A DNA stretch of 64,000 nt from a bacterium OM1 bin76 (GTDB taxonomy: Bacteria; Actinomycetota; Acidimicrobiia; Spongiisociales; ZC4RG35): the NCBI GenBank assembly GCA_002238785.1, contig MPNA01000001.1:1-64000 (forward strand), in the 5' to 3' direction. Under the pieces are notes generated by a model. It was given only the letters and a program-made list of their open reading frames with translations, did no database searches and was not told where the DNA came from. The position numbers and the translations under genes were made by a program. Below, piece after piece: positions 18,298 to 27,984 of the stretch. Position 1 is the first letter of the stretch. Each line of letters begins with the position of its first letter.

Positions 18298-21200
18298 ATG
18301 GCTTCCATGGGATCTGTATTCCTGGCCGCAGAAGCCATTGACCTAGTCAAGGAGTGGCTGGATAGGGCGGGACGCCAGGAAGCGCAGAGCCGGAAACAAG
18401 GCTCGGCTCTACGGGATCTGATGGCAGACCCGGATGGGGTCGAGTTTGCCATGTGGTTCGTGGATCGAGTGATGCGTCTCGAGGAGAATCGGACCGCTGC
18501 AAAACAACTGAGGACCCTGGTTGACTCCAATTCGCTGCCCGGTTTCGTTTCGGGATGGAATCGGTGGGGTTTGTGGCTTGGGGCTCGATTGGGCCCATTG
18601 ATGCCGGGGATTGTCATTCCGCTGGCCCGCAGACGCATGCGCTCTATGGTGGGCCATTTGGTATTGGATGCCCGCCCCGGTCCCCTGCGTCGGCAGCTTC
18701 GAAGGTTGCGAGCCTCTGGGTTCGCTGTAAATGTGAGTCTGTTGGGCGAATCAATCCTGGGAGACAACGAGGCCCGACGACACTTGGAGGCCACCCGCGA
18801 ACTGGTCGAACAGGGCGATGTCGACTACATCTCGATCAGGGTCTCCGGAATGGTTTCTCAACTGAACTACTGGGACTGGGACGGGAGCCTGGACCTGGTC
18901 AATGAACGGATCCGGGCTCTGTTACGAGTGGCGTCGTCCGCCTCTCCCCCGGTCTTCGTCAACTGGGACATGGAGGAGTACCACGATCTGGAGATCACTC
19001 TGACAGCCTTCAAGTCGCTGCTGTCGGAGCCGGAGTTCCACGAGGTCGACGCCGGCATCGTTCTGCAGGCCTACCTACCTGAGACCATCAACGTGCTCCG
19101 GGATCTGGTGTCCTGGGCCACAGAGCGAAAGCGTCGCGGAGGCGGTGAAATCAAGGTGCGCTTCGTCAAAGGCTCCAGTCTGCATGTGGAGCGACTGGAT
19201 TCCGCCATATACAACAGGCCGCAGGCGCCCTATCTGACCAAGGCAGAGGTGGACGCCAACTACAAGCGCCTGGTTGATTGGGTGATGACCCCCGAGCGCA
19301 CCCGGGCGGTGCGAATCGGGATTGCCAGCCACAACCTGTTCGACACCGCATGGGCGTATCTGGTGAGCCGGCAACGGGGCGTGAAGCATCGGGTGGACTT
19401 CGAGATGCTGCAGGGCATGGCCCCGGCGCAGGCGCGGGTGGTGAAGGAGACTGTGGGAGACAACGCTCTTCTCCTCTACGTCCCGGTGGTGGCGCCGGCC
19501 AGTTTCGATGTGGCGATCAGCTATCTGGCCCGACGTCTGGACGAGAACACCGCCAAGGGAAACTTCCTTCGAGTCCTGTTCAGTCTTACGCCCGACTCGC
19601 CGGAATTCGAGCGACAAGCGCAGGCCTTCCGAGATGCCGTGGCCACCCGGTGGAAGGTGTCGGATCAACCCCGGCGCACTAGAACACGACCTTCGAAGCA
19701 AGCATTTGCAGCCGGGTCGGGTAATGGCGGTTTTGTAAACGAACCCGACACGGATCCGGCGTTGCCCGCCAACCGTGCGTGGGCACGCCAGGTCGTCCAC
19801 AGAGAACCCCGGGGGCCCACCACCCCGTTGCTGACCTCCGCTGCCGATCTCGACAGGGCTGTGGCCAAGGCTCGCAACTCGGACTGGGGCGCCACCGCGC
19901 CGAAGAAGCGCCGTGAGCTACTTCACCGGGCATCCGACCGCATCGCCCAAAGGCGGGGAGATCTGGTTAACGCCATGGTGCACGAGGGACACAAGACCTT
20001 CGGACAGGCGGATCCCGAGGTTTCCGAAGCCATCGACTTTGCTCGCTACTACGGAGATCGCGCTACGGATCTCGAACCGCAGGACGGCGCCTACTTCCAG
20101 CCCTTTGGGGTGGTGGCCGTGGCGCCGCCGTGGAATTTCCCGGTAGCGATCCCGGCGGGCGGTGCCTTCGCGGCTTTGGCGGCGGGCAATGCCGTGCTCC
20201 TCAAGCCCTCGGATATGACCCCCCGCTGCGCGGAGATCGTGACCGAATGTGCCTGGGCCGCCGGCATTCCAGAGGATGCTCTGCAGTTTCTGCGCATTCC
20301 GGAGGGTGAGGTGAGCAGGCGCCTGATCACTTCTGCCGACGCGGTGATCCTCACCGGTTCCGGTGAAACCGCCAAGTTGTTCCAGTCCTGGAAGCCCGAT
20401 ATACGGCTGTTCGCGGAGACCTCCGGCAAAAACTCGATGATCATCACTCCCCACGCCGATCTCGACCACGCGGTTGGGGACCTGGTCAACTCGGCGTTCA
20501 GTCATTCAGGGCAGAAATGCTCGGCGGCCTCTCTTGCGATCTGCGTCGGAGAGGTGAACCGGTCGGAGCGTTTCCGTCGCCAACTGATCGACGCGGTGCG
20601 GAGCATGGGGGTGGGTCGCACCAACCGGCTGAGGACCGGGTTGGGACCGGTGATCGCACCGGCGCAGGGAAAGCTCCTCGCAGGACTCACCGAACTGGGA
20701 CCCGGCGAAAAGTGGCTGGTGCAGCCCGAGCAACTGGACGAGGACGGTAGGTTGTGGACTCCGGGCATCCGGACCGCAGTGAAGCCGGGATCCTGGTTTC
20801 ACCAGACCGAGTGCTTCGGTCCGGTGCTGGGATTGATGGAGGCACCGACCCTGGAAGCGGCCATCGAGATCCAGAACGATGTCGCCTTCGGTTTGACAGG
20901 AGGCATCCACACCCTCGACCGGGACGAGATCGAACTCTGGTTGGGACGGGTGGAGGTGGGAGTGGCCTACGTCAACCGGGGGACGACCGGTGCCTTTGTG
21001 GGCCGCCAGCCTTTCGGAGGCTGGAAGGCATCCAACGTAGGCCCGGGGGGCAAGATAGGGGGACCCAACTATGTACGCCAACTGGGTACCTGGCAGCCTT
21101 CCACCACCGGGGATTTCCTGGCCGAAGCGGCGGCCAGCGACGAATACTGGTGGAAACACGAATACAGCCTCGCCCATGATCCCGCCGGGCTGTTCTGCGA

Positions 21201-21573
21201 ATCCAACCGGTTGCGTTACCGCCCCCTCCGCAGCGTCCTGATTCGTGCCGGGCAGGGAGCGTCGGAGATCGAGTTGGCCAGAGCGCAGGCCGCCGCGGAA
21301 AGATCCGGGACGCCTTACCGGACCTCGGTGTTCCAAGACGAGGACGATCATGAATTCGCAGCTCGGTTGGCCGACTCGGGGGCAGAGCGGATCCGGGTAC
21401 TCGGTGAAGCAGCAACCGAAATACGAATAGCGGCCAACCGGGCAGGGATCCACCTGGCCGACGGCCCGGTCACCGCCAACGGCAGGGTGGAACTCCTCAA
21501 CTATCTAAAAGAACAGACTGTCAGCCGCACACTCCACAGGTTCGGCAACGTCTTGGGGAGCGTCGGCGAGTAG
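18298..21573 (+). CDS. putA: Bifunctional proline dehydrogenase / glutamate-semialdehyde dehydrogenase
   Basis: A 1091-residue enzyme that oxidises proline to glutamate in two steps. Residues 110-450: FAD proline dehydrogenase barrel (VNLLGES-like VSLLGESILGD, YISIRVSG, VRFVKGSSLH, FEMLQGMAP). Residues 490-960: aldehyde dehydrogenase, with PWNFPVAIPAGG, the general-base Glu in FAETSGKNS (about residue 706) and the catalytic Cys in GQKCSA (about residue 740). A C-terminal domain of 120 residues follows. No DNA-binding domain is seen at the N-terminus. No clear ribosome site before ATG 18298. It converges with the sarcosine oxidase operon. Confidence 0.93.
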   Translation: MASMGSVFLAAEAIDLVKEWLDRAGRQEAQSRKQGSALRDLMADPDGVEFAMWFVDRVMRLEENRTAAKQLRTLVDSNSLPGFVSGWNRWGLWLGARLGPLMPGIVIPLARRRMRSMVGHLVLDARPGPLRRQLRRLRASGFAVNVSLLGESILGDNEARRHLEATRELVEQGDVDYISIRVSGMVSQLNYWDWDGSLDLVNERIRALLRVASSASPPVFVNWDMEEYHDLEITLTAFKSLLSEPEFHEVDAGIVLQAYLPETINVLRDLVSWATERKRRGGGEIKVRFVKGSSLHVERLDSAIYNRPQAPYLTKAEVDANYKRLVDWVMTPERTRAVRIGIASHNLFDTAWAYLVSRQRGVKHRVDFEMLQGMAPAQARVVKETVGDNALLLYVPVVAPASFDVAISYLARRLDENTAKGNFLRVLFSLTPDSPEFERQAQAFRDAVATRWKVSDQPRRTRTRPSKQAFAAGSGNGGFVNEPDTDPALPANRAWARQVVHREPRGPTTPLLTSAADLDRAVAKARNSDWGATAPKKRRELLHRASDRIAQRRGDLVNAMVHEGHKTFGQADPEVSEAIDFARYYGDRATDLEPQDGAYFQPFGVVAVAPPWNFPVAIPAGGAFAALAAGNAVLLKPSDMTPRCAEIVTECAWAAGIPEDALQFLRIPEGEVSRRLITSADAVILTGSGETAKLFQSWKPDIRLFAETSGKNSMIITPHADLDHAVGDLVNSAFSHSGQKCSAASLAICVGEVNRSERFRRQLIDAVRSMGVGRTNRLRTGLGPVIAPAQGKLLAGLTELGPGEKWLVQPEQLDEDGRLWTPGIRTAVKPGSWFHQTECFGPVLGLMEAPTLEAAIEIQNDVAFGLTGGIHTLDRDEIELWLGRVEVGVAYVNRGTTGAFVGRQPFGGWKASNVGPGGKIGGPNYVRQLGTWQPSTTGDFLAEAAASDEYWWKHEYSLAHDPAGLFCESNRLRYRPLRSVLIRAGQGASEIELARAQAAAERSGTPYRTSVFQDEDDHEFAARLADSGAERIRVLGEAATEIRIAANRAGIHLADGPVTANGRVELLNYLKEQTVSRTLHRFGNVLGSVGE

Positions 21574-21612
21574 CAACCCAACCGCCCGGCGGGGGTTCTC
21601 GCTTGCCTGCGA

Positions 21613-22224
21613 TCAACCCACGGTGTCTTGAGTGTCGCTGAAGGAAAGCCCTGCAGGCACAACGGTCAGGCCGAACTCGCGGCCCGCGTCTATGAGCGCA
21701 TCGAATACGTATTGACCGAATGAGCGGTCGCAGAGAACCAGATAGGAAAGCGTGCCGCGGCAGTCGTCGCGGGCGATGTCGCAGATGACCTTCGCCACCG
21801 ATGCCGAAGTCACCGCGCCGTCCGGGGTCATGGGGTCGGACCAGTCGAGGCTGCACACCTTCTCGAGCGCTCGAGGGGCGTGGCGACCGCTGACACGGAA
21901 CATTGCCCGGCCGTGAGTCCACTCCACAGCCGTCACGAAGTCTCCCGAGCCGAATCCCTGGAGGCTTTCCACCACCCTGGCCACCGCATCCTGGGCACCC
22001 AACAGTATCCACTCGCCGGGCCGGGACCCGAGCACCAACGCACCGGAGGGATCCTGTCTCGACGAACCGAACGGCGTTTGAAGACATGCGGCGGCCGGGC
22101 CTTCGTCAAAGGCGCGCACCAGCCACTTCACGGTGGCGCTGGAATCCGTCAGCGTGAGACCGCCGGACTCCCCCGCCGGGTGGGACCGCGTCACCGGGCT
22201 CTCGAATCTCAGCGCGTCAGCCAC
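21613..22224 (-). CDS. soxG: Heterotetrameric sarcosine oxidase, gamma subunit
   Basis: A 203-residue subunit with the GcvT/YgfZ-like fold of SoxG: RPGEWILLG, SGDFVTAVEWTHGRAMFRVSG (family S-H-x-R-x-x-x-R-x-x-G region) and a C-terminal strand set ending in QYVFDALIDAGREFGL. Starts 8 bases inside the end of soxA, so coupled. It is the last gene of the soxB-D-A-G order used by this enzyme family. Confidence 0.82.
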   Translation of the reverse strand: MADALRFESPVTRSHPAGESGGLTLTDSSATVKWLVRAFDEGPAAACLQTPFGSSRQDPSGALVLGSRPGEWILLGAQDAVARVVESLQGFGSGDFVTAVEWTHGRAMFRVSGRHAPRALEKVCSLDWSDPMTPDGAVTSASVAKVICDIARDDCRGTLSYLVLCDRSFGQYVFDALIDAGREFGLTVVPAGLSFSDTQDTVG

Positions 22225-25063
22225 GGAGTCGCTCCCCGGCGGGATCGAAATGGGCGTGGTGGCCCATCACCGTGGCGCCGATGCGGTCACCCGAAGCGAG
22301 CAGCACGGTCACCCTACTGCCTCCGATGGCCAGCTCAGGTTCCACCTGCCCCAGGCAGATGGACCGTCTCAGGGTCGGCGACATTCGCGACGAGGTGATC
22401 CGGCCCAGGATTTCATTGGTGTCGCCGCGAACGATCTGGCACCCTTCGTCAGGCACCGTCTGAGGGTGGTCGGGCTGGATGGCGACGATCATCGGCAGCC
22501 GCCGACTCCCGGACCAACCAAGCTCGGGTCTGCCCACGAAGTTTTCTTTGTCCAGTCTGATGAGTCGGCTCAGCCCGGTGCTGGGCGCCATGGTCAGCCC
22601 GTCGGTGTCCTGACCGACGATGAAGTGCCCCTTCTCGAGGCGCATGATGCGCTGGCCTTCCATTCCGAATGGCCCGACCCCGAGGTCGGCCCCTGCCTCT
22701 ATGAGTGCTTCCCAGACGTGCATACCGTGCCCGGCCGGTACGTGAAGCTCGTATGAGAGATCCCCGGTGAAGCCGATACGCCACATGAAACACCCCGCCA
22801 CTCCCGCAACGGTTGCGGAGCGGACCTCCATGTAGGCAAAGCCCTCTGGTGATAGATCAACGTCCCGCACGACCCTTCCCACCAGGCGCCGCGACTTGGG
22901 GCCGGCCACGTTGATGCTGGCGTAGGCACTGGTCACCGGCGTGACGTGAACCCGCCAGTCGGGCCGCTCTGTCTGGAGCCAGTTCTCCACCCACTCCCAC
23001 ACGACGCCCGCGCCGGAACTGGTGGTGGTCATCATGTAGTGGTCCTCGCCGAGGCGGCCGGTAACTCCGTCGTCGAGGACCACGCCGTCCTCACCGCACA
23101 TCATCCCGTAGCGAACCTTCCCCACCGCCAGATTCGACCACTTGTTCGTGTACAGCAGATTCAGCAGTTTGGGGATGTCGGGGCCCCGCAGATCGAGTTT
23201 GCCGAGAGGCGTCACATCGATGATCCCGACGTTGGAACGGGCATTGCGCACCTCCGCGGCAGGGTCGCCATAGTGGTCGGGACGGACCCACTGGCCCGCC
23301 AGGATGGTCCGCACCCCGTTGGCTTCGTGCCAGGGCTGGATGGGCGACACCCGCACCGGTTCGAACACCCGCCCAGCGAGGGCCCCCAGGCTGACCGGAG
23401 CGTAGGGAGGGCGCCAGACGGTGGTGCCCACCTCTCCGATGTTCTCGCCTCTCGCCTCCGCCAGGACCGCCACCGTGTTGACGGTCTCGAGCTTGCCCTG
23501 CGAGGAGCCCATCGTGGCCGTTGTGTAGCGTTTGGCCAGTTCGACGGAGTCGTATCCCTCCCGGGCGGCGGCCAGGAGATCTTTGGAGCCGACGTCCTCG
23601 GAGAAGTCGATCATCCCGTGGGTGTCGGAGCGGAACAGTTCCGGGTGGAAGTCCCGCCGAAGCGGCAGGCGATCGTCGGCCGCCCAGTCCGGCTCAGGAC
23701 CCCCCACAGCCCGGGCCCGGGCCGTCCGGGCTTGGATCCGGTGAGCCACCGACAGTGCCCGGGCCGCGGCCAGGCGCCCGGTCGCGGCGCCATGGGTACG
23801 CAGTTCGTCAAGGGTCCCGTCTCCGGAAAGACCACCCGTGGCCAGCACGCTGTCGGGAGGATTGGACGGGAAGAAGCGGGCCGCGTACCGGTCATAAGCG
23901 GGTCGATCTCCGGCCATGTTGAGCAGCGACGTGGGAGCAGTCCAACCCGCCGCCACAACCAGTAGGTCAGCATCTATGCGGACACCGTCCGCCACCACGC
24001 CTTCCACAGCCCGGCGGGAACCCCGGGTGGAGTTGATGCGATGTCCCTTGCGGCCATCTATCACGGCCGCTACATCCACGCCGGCATCCCTGAGATCCGC
24101 CGCCGCGTCGCCCTCGTCGTTGGCGCTGAACACGACAGCCCGCTCCCCCGGTTTGACACCCCACAGGTTGATTAGTCGGCGGGCCGCTGCGGAGGTGATC
24201 ACCCCCGGGCGGTCATTGCCTTCGAATACGTAGGGCCGCTCGATCAGGCCCGGTGCGACCACCAGCATCTTCGCCCGGGCCTTGATGAGACGCTCGACCG
24301 CGATCGGGTGATTGCGTTGCACGATGCCGAGCCAGTTGTCCTCGTAGCGCCCGGTGACGGTGGAATCGGTGAGAACCTCCACGTCTGAGGCTTCAAGAGT
24401 TCCCCGCAACTTGCCGAGGGCGACCTGTTCGGCGGCGCGGGTGCTGTAACGCAGGTGTCCACCCACCGAGTGCTCGTGCTCCACCAGCAACACCCGGGCG
24501 CCGGCCTTCGATGCCGCCAGAGCTGCCTCGATGCCCGCGGGTCCGGCGCCGGCCACCACCACATCTGGATGGGTGTAGCGCTTGTCGTGGTACCGATCGG
24601 GAGAGTCGATGTCCACCCGGCCCCCCGGGCCGAATGCGGACAGGACCCTCTCATAGGAGGGCCACAACCACCGGGGACGCATGAAGGTCTTGTAGTAGAA
24701 ACCGGCCGACAGGAAGCGCCCCACCAGGCTGTTGGCGGCCTTGAGGTCGAAACGCAACGATGGCCACACGTTCTGCGCCCGCACATCCATGCCCTCCTCG
24801 AGCAGGCGGTGGCCAGCTCTCACGTTGGGGTCGTCGCCGACCTGCACCATCAGGTTGGGATCCCAGTAATCAGCAGTGAGAATCCCACGCGGCCGGTGGT
24901 ATTTCAGAGAACGGGAGAACACCTGCTGCCCGGAGGCGGCGAGCGCGGAAGCCACGGTGTCACCCTCGAACCCACTGAAGCTCCTGCCATTCCAGCGGAA
25001 GTGAAGCGTCACGGACCGTTTGATCACCTCCGTAGGTCGCTGACCCAGCCGGCTCATCGCCAT
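22217..25063 (-). CDS. soxA: Heterotetrameric sarcosine oxidase, alpha subunit
   Basis: A 948-residue alpha subunit. N-terminal segment (VTLHFRWNGRSFSGFEGDTV, then SLKYHRPRG) is the family's ferredoxin-like domain; next comes an NAD-binding domain with VVVAGAGPAG at about residue 170; the C-terminal third is a GcvT-like domain (ARSNVGIIDVTPLGKLDLRG, RIGFTGDLSYELHVP) that binds tetrahydrofolate and captures the released one-carbon unit. I start at ATG 25063, because the upstream 89 residues of the open frame have no family similarity and overlap soxD in another frame. Confidence 0.92.
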   Translation of the reverse strand: MAMSRLGQRPTEVIKRSVTLHFRWNGRSFSGFEGDTVASALAASGQQVFSRSLKYHRPRGILTADYWDPNLMVQVGDDPNVRAGHRLLEEGMDVRAQNVWPSLRFDLKAANSLVGRFLSAGFYYKTFMRPRWLWPSYERVLSAFGPGGRVDIDSPDRYHDKRYTHPDVVVAGAGPAGIEAALAASKAGARVLLVEHEHSVGGHLRYSTRAAEQVALGKLRGTLEASDVEVLTDSTVTGRYEDNWLGIVQRNHPIAVERLIKARAKMLVVAPGLIERPYVFEGNDRPGVITSAAARRLINLWGVKPGERAVVFSANDEGDAAADLRDAGVDVAAVIDGRKGHRINSTRGSRRAVEGVVADGVRIDADLLVVAAGWTAPTSLLNMAGDRPAYDRYAARFFPSNPPDSVLATGGLSGDGTLDELRTHGAATGRLAAARALSVAHRIQARTARARAVGGPEPDWAADDRLPLRRDFHPELFRSDTHGMIDFSEDVGSKDLLAAAREGYDSVELAKRYTTATMGSSQGKLETVNTVAVLAEARGENIGEVGTTVWRPPYAPVSLGALAGRVFEPVRVSPIQPWHEANGVRTILAGQWVRPDHYGDPAAEVRNARSNVGIIDVTPLGKLDLRGPDIPKLLNLLYTNKWSNLAVGKVRYGMMCGEDGVVLDDGVTGRLGEDHYMMTTTSSGAGVVWEWVENWLQTERPDWRVHVTPVTSAYASINVAGPKSRRLVGRVVRDVDLSPEGFAYMEVRSATVAGVAGCFMWRIGFTGDLSYELHVPAGHGMHVWEALIEAGADLGVGPFGMEGQRIMRLEKGHFIVGQDTDGLTMAPSTGLSRLIRLDKENFVGRPELGWSGSRRLPMIVAIQPDHPQTVPDEGCQIVRGDTNEILGRITSSRMSPTLRRSICLGQVEPELAIGGSRVTVLLASGDRIGATVMGHHAHFDPAGERLRG

Positions 25064-25127
25064 GGAGCACCCCCGAAGGTGGTCGCCGCGCCAGAAATGC
25101 CGACCATGGTCGGGGCTACCGCAGCCT

Positions 25128-25400
25128 TCATGCGGCGCCACCCCGCTTGTCACCGGGCAATGGTGGATCCCGGAACTCGTTGGTGGCAGTGTTGCGTTCC
25201 AGGGCGAACCATCGCCGGCACCCCGACCGGCAGTACCAGGTCTCCCGCAGCCAACCGGCGGGGTTGTGGCGCAGGTAGAGATAGGCTCGCCACTCGTGGG
25301 GGGAGGCAGTGGCGGGGTCGGGGCGGGCATGTGATTCTCCCCCGTAACGCAGATCGGCGGAGTTCCTCGGTCCGCAATTCGGGCAGGGCACCAGCAGCAT
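25128..25400 (-). CDS. soxD: Heterotetrameric sarcosine oxidase, delta subunit
   Basis: A 90-residue zinc-binding subunit: PCPNCGPR at the N-terminus, EWRAYLYLRHNPAGW in the middle and WYCRSGCRRWFALERNT near the end. In characterised SoxD the zinc ligands are Cys, Cys, His and Cys; here the histidine position is Cys (CRSGC), so the site would be all-cysteine. Start ATG 25400 fits family length; a longer open frame to 25538 has no similarity. Lies between soxB and soxA. Confidence 0.88.
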   Translation of the reverse strand: MLLVPCPNCGPRNSADLRYGGESHARPDPATASPHEWRAYLYLRHNPAGWLRETWYCRSGCRRWFALERNTATNEFRDPPLPGDKRGGAA

Positions 25401-25506
25401 CAGCAATCGACTCTCAGCGCCAGCCCCATCGGTGGCCGCCCGGGGGTGGGAACGCGGGAAGTCTCCGCAGCATCTCCGGCTGCTCTGGACATGAACGCAG
25501 ACTCGA

Positions 25507-26817
25507 TCAGTGGCCCACCGCCGCGGCGCCCTTCTCACCGACCAAGTTACCCGTGTTGAAGCGACTCAGCGCGAAAGGCTCGATCAGTTCGGGAGTCCGG
25601 CCGGTAGCAACTACCTCGGCCATCTGCTCCCCCGAGACCGGCCCCGCCTTGAAACCGTACGTTCCCCAGCCGACATCCACCAGGAAGCCCTCTACTGGCG
25701 TGAAGCCCATGACCGGCGAGTAGTCGGGAGTCATATCGCACAGTCCGGCCCACTGGCGCAGCAGTCTCATCTGGGATATTCCCGGCATCAACTGCAGCAC
25801 GTGACCAGCCAGTTCCTCGGTGAACTCCGAGGACCCCCGAACCGAGTAGGTCGCCACCGGATCCACGGACGCCCCGAAGACCAACTCGCCCCGGCTGGTC
25901 TGACTCACGTAAACGTGCAGCGAACCCGAGACCACCACCGCCGGCAGGAACATCTTCACCGGCTCGGTGACAGCAGCCTGCAGCGGATGAGTGACAATGG
26001 GCAGACGGACACCCGCCATAGCCGAGACAAGCGACGCCCACCCGGCGGTGCAGTTGATGACGACCGGAGTGGAGATGTCGCCCCGGTTGGTGCGCACCCC
26101 GGTGACCCGCCCTCCGGCGCCCTTGCCGCCGGGCCCCTCGCCTCCTGAGCACAGAACGTCGAGTACTTCCGTGCGCTGGTGCATTTCGACCCCCAGGTGG
26201 TCGGCTGCCCGGGCGTAACCCCACACCACCGCGTCATGACGCACAATCCCCCCGGGCGGATGGTAGAGGGCCCCCAAGATCGGATAGCGGGGACGGTCGG
26301 AGGTGTCAAGGCTGGGAACGATCTTCTTGATTTCGCCCGGGCCGATCACGCTGGAGTCAACGCCCCCGAGTTTGTTCACCTCGGCCCTCCAGCGCATGGT
26401 TCGCAGGGCCCCGTCGGTGTGGGCCAGAGTGAGGTGGCCGCGTTCGCTGAACATCACGTTGATATTCAGGTCAACCGCCATCGAGTTGTACAACTGCAGC
26501 GATCGACCATAGAAGGCCACCCCGGCGGGGGTAAGGTAGTTGGCCCGAATGATGGCAGTGTTCCGGCCGGAACCGCCGCTGCCAAGATAGGCCTTGTCGA
26601 GAACGGCCACATCGGTAATATCGTGGTTCCGAGCCAGGTAATACGCGGTAGCCAGACCGTGCACGCCACCGCCAACCACCACCGCGTCATAGGAGGTCTT
26701 CAACTCGGGGTCGCGCCAGACCCTCGGCCAAGTGTGGCCCCGCAACCCTCGCCAAGCCAGAGCGGCGGCGGAGTACCTCGGCGGACGATGCCGCAACTGC
26801 CCTAGCGACCTGGCCAT
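25507..26817 (-). CDS. soxB: Heterotetrameric sarcosine oxidase, beta subunit
   Basis: A 436-residue flavoprotein of the DAO fold carrying the active site. FAD-binding YDAVVVGGGVHGLATAYYLA at the N-terminus; GSGGSGRNTAIIR; the histidine that carries covalent FMN in this family is in GGIVRHDAVVWGYAR (about residue 193); C-terminal VGWGTYGFKAGPVSG. First gene of soxB-D-A-G. The operon oxidises an N-methyl amino acid (sarcosine, or a related one) giving peroxide and a one-carbon unit. Confidence 0.92.
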   Translation of the reverse strand: MARSLGQLRHRPPRYSAAALAWRGLRGHTWPRVWRDPELKTSYDAVVVGGGVHGLATAYYLARNHDITDVAVLDKAYLGSGGSGRNTAIIRANYLTPAGVAFYGRSLQLYNSMAVDLNINVMFSERGHLTLAHTDGALRTMRWRAEVNKLGGVDSSVIGPGEIKKIVPSLDTSDRPRYPILGALYHPPGGIVRHDAVVWGYARAADHLGVEMHQRTEVLDVLCSGGEGPGGKGAGGRVTGVRTNRGDISTPVVINCTAGWASLVSAMAGVRLPIVTHPLQAAVTEPVKMFLPAVVVSGSLHVYVSQTSRGELVFGASVDPVATYSVRGSSEFTEELAGHVLQLMPGISQMRLLRQWAGLCDMTPDYSPVMGFTPVEGFLVDVGWGTYGFKAGPVSGEQMAEVVATGRTPELIEPFALSRFNTGNLVGEKGAAAVGH

Positions 26818-26977
26818 AGGTCGAGAATTGGCGTGAACTGCCTCAATCCGCGACGAGCTTCACTCCAGAGACGGATGCAGATGAGATTGCGTTGAACCTT
26901 TAGGAACCTTGAAGAATGACAGGAAAGCATTCGGGGGTGGGTGGCGGTGACGTTGGGTGGCTGTAGCATGGTGCCCG

Positions 26978-27550
26978 GTGACCGAAAGCGTAGCCGATAC
27001 CAATGGCAGCCCGGCGCAGGCCGTGTTTGAAGCCATGCGTCTTCGCCGGATGCACCGCGTCTTCACTTCCGAACTTCCGGCCGCCGAGGTCCTCGATCGA
27101 CTTGTCTACGCGGCCAGCCGGGCTCAGGTAGCCCGCCCGGGTATCCGGCATCTTATCGTCGTCACCGACCCTCGGCTGGTTCGGACGGTGCGGAGTGCGT
27201 GTCCAGGTTTCGTGAACAACGCACCCGTTGTCATCGTGATCTGCAGCGACCTCAGGAGGGCTGAGGAAGTCATGGGACCCCGGGGAGTAGAGGTCGTCAC
27301 CCGGCTCGACAGCGGTGCTGCGGCAGGTTACATCACTATTGCCGCTCCCACACTCGGGATCGGAGTGTGCAAAGTCACGAGTTGGACAGAAGAGGTGGTC
27401 CAAGCGATCTTTGGCATTCCGGACCACATAAGGCCGGAAGTCCTGATGGCCATCGGGATTCCCGTAAAGAACCATCCCAAGCCCGTCAAGGGTTTCCATC
27501 CCAGTGTCCACCACGACCTCTACGGACAGGATTGGAGCCACCCACGGTGA
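26978..27550 (+). CDS. Nitroreductase-family protein
   Basis: A 190-residue flavin-fold protein: N-terminal MRLRRMHRVFTSELP (the R-R-x-x-R phosphate site), a central AAAGYITIAAPTLGIGVC helix and IRPEVLMAIGIP. I prefer GTG 26978 over an in-frame ATG 21 bases upstream because it fits the family N-terminus; neither has a good ribosome site. Overlaps the next gene by 4 bases, so the two are made together. Likely reduces a flavin or F420-linked substrate; not known. Confidence 0.75.
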   Translation: MTESVADTNGSPAQAVFEAMRLRRMHRVFTSELPAAEVLDRLVYAASRAQVARPGIRHLIVVTDPRLVRTVRSACPGFVNNAPVVIVICSDLRRAEEVMGPRGVEVVTRLDSGAAAGYITIAAPTLGIGVCKVTSWTEEVVQAIFGIPDHIRPEVLMAIGIPVKNHPKPVKGFHPSVHHDLYGQDWSHPR

Positions 27551-27858
27551 GCGATGCCAGGCCCGACGATCCGCTCTTCGACTTCGTCCTCTATCTGATC
27601 ACCTCTGCCCGTGTCAGCCTTGATGAGAGGGCGATATACGGTTCATTTCGGCTGATCGAAGGCGCCAGCCGACTCATCGAAGCGGCCGAGGAAATACCTG
27701 GGTTGAAGGTGGACGACTTCCTTCGGGAAAAGCGGGACTCAATCGACCAGAACAAGGCTCGGATGATGCTGGAGAAGGATGCCTACCGCAGATGGCTCAC
27801 GGACCTGGCGGCCGGGTTGGCCTCCGAATCCGTGAAGCGAAGTATGGGAGAAAGCTGA
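27547..27858 (+). CDS. Small alpha-helical protein, DUF6092-like
   Basis: A 103-residue, mostly helical protein (FDFVLYLITSARVSLDER, then YGSFRLIEGASRLIEAAEE). From memory it resembles DUF6092, a small actinobacterial family that often follows a nitroreductase gene; I could not check this. Starts on GTG inside the stop of the upstream gene. No membrane or signal segment. Function unknown. Confidence 0.65.
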   Translation: MSDARPDDPLFDFVLYLITSARVSLDERAIYGSFRLIEGASRLIEAAEEIPGLKVDDFLREKRDSIDQNKARMMLEKDAYRRWLTDLAAGLASESVKRSMGES

Positions 27859-27984
27859 CAACGGGTAGTGATAACCGTCCCCAGGGAGGCGCCGGACCCG
27901 GATGGGACATGCCCTACGCCACGCCGCGGTAGACCTACAACCGCCGCAGGGCGTTTACAGCGTGGTGACTGCGTCACCGTCCGA

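Noticed and set aside
22217-25330. 89-residue N-terminal extension of SoxA
   Set aside because: Overlaps soxD in another frame and has no family similarity; start set at 25063.
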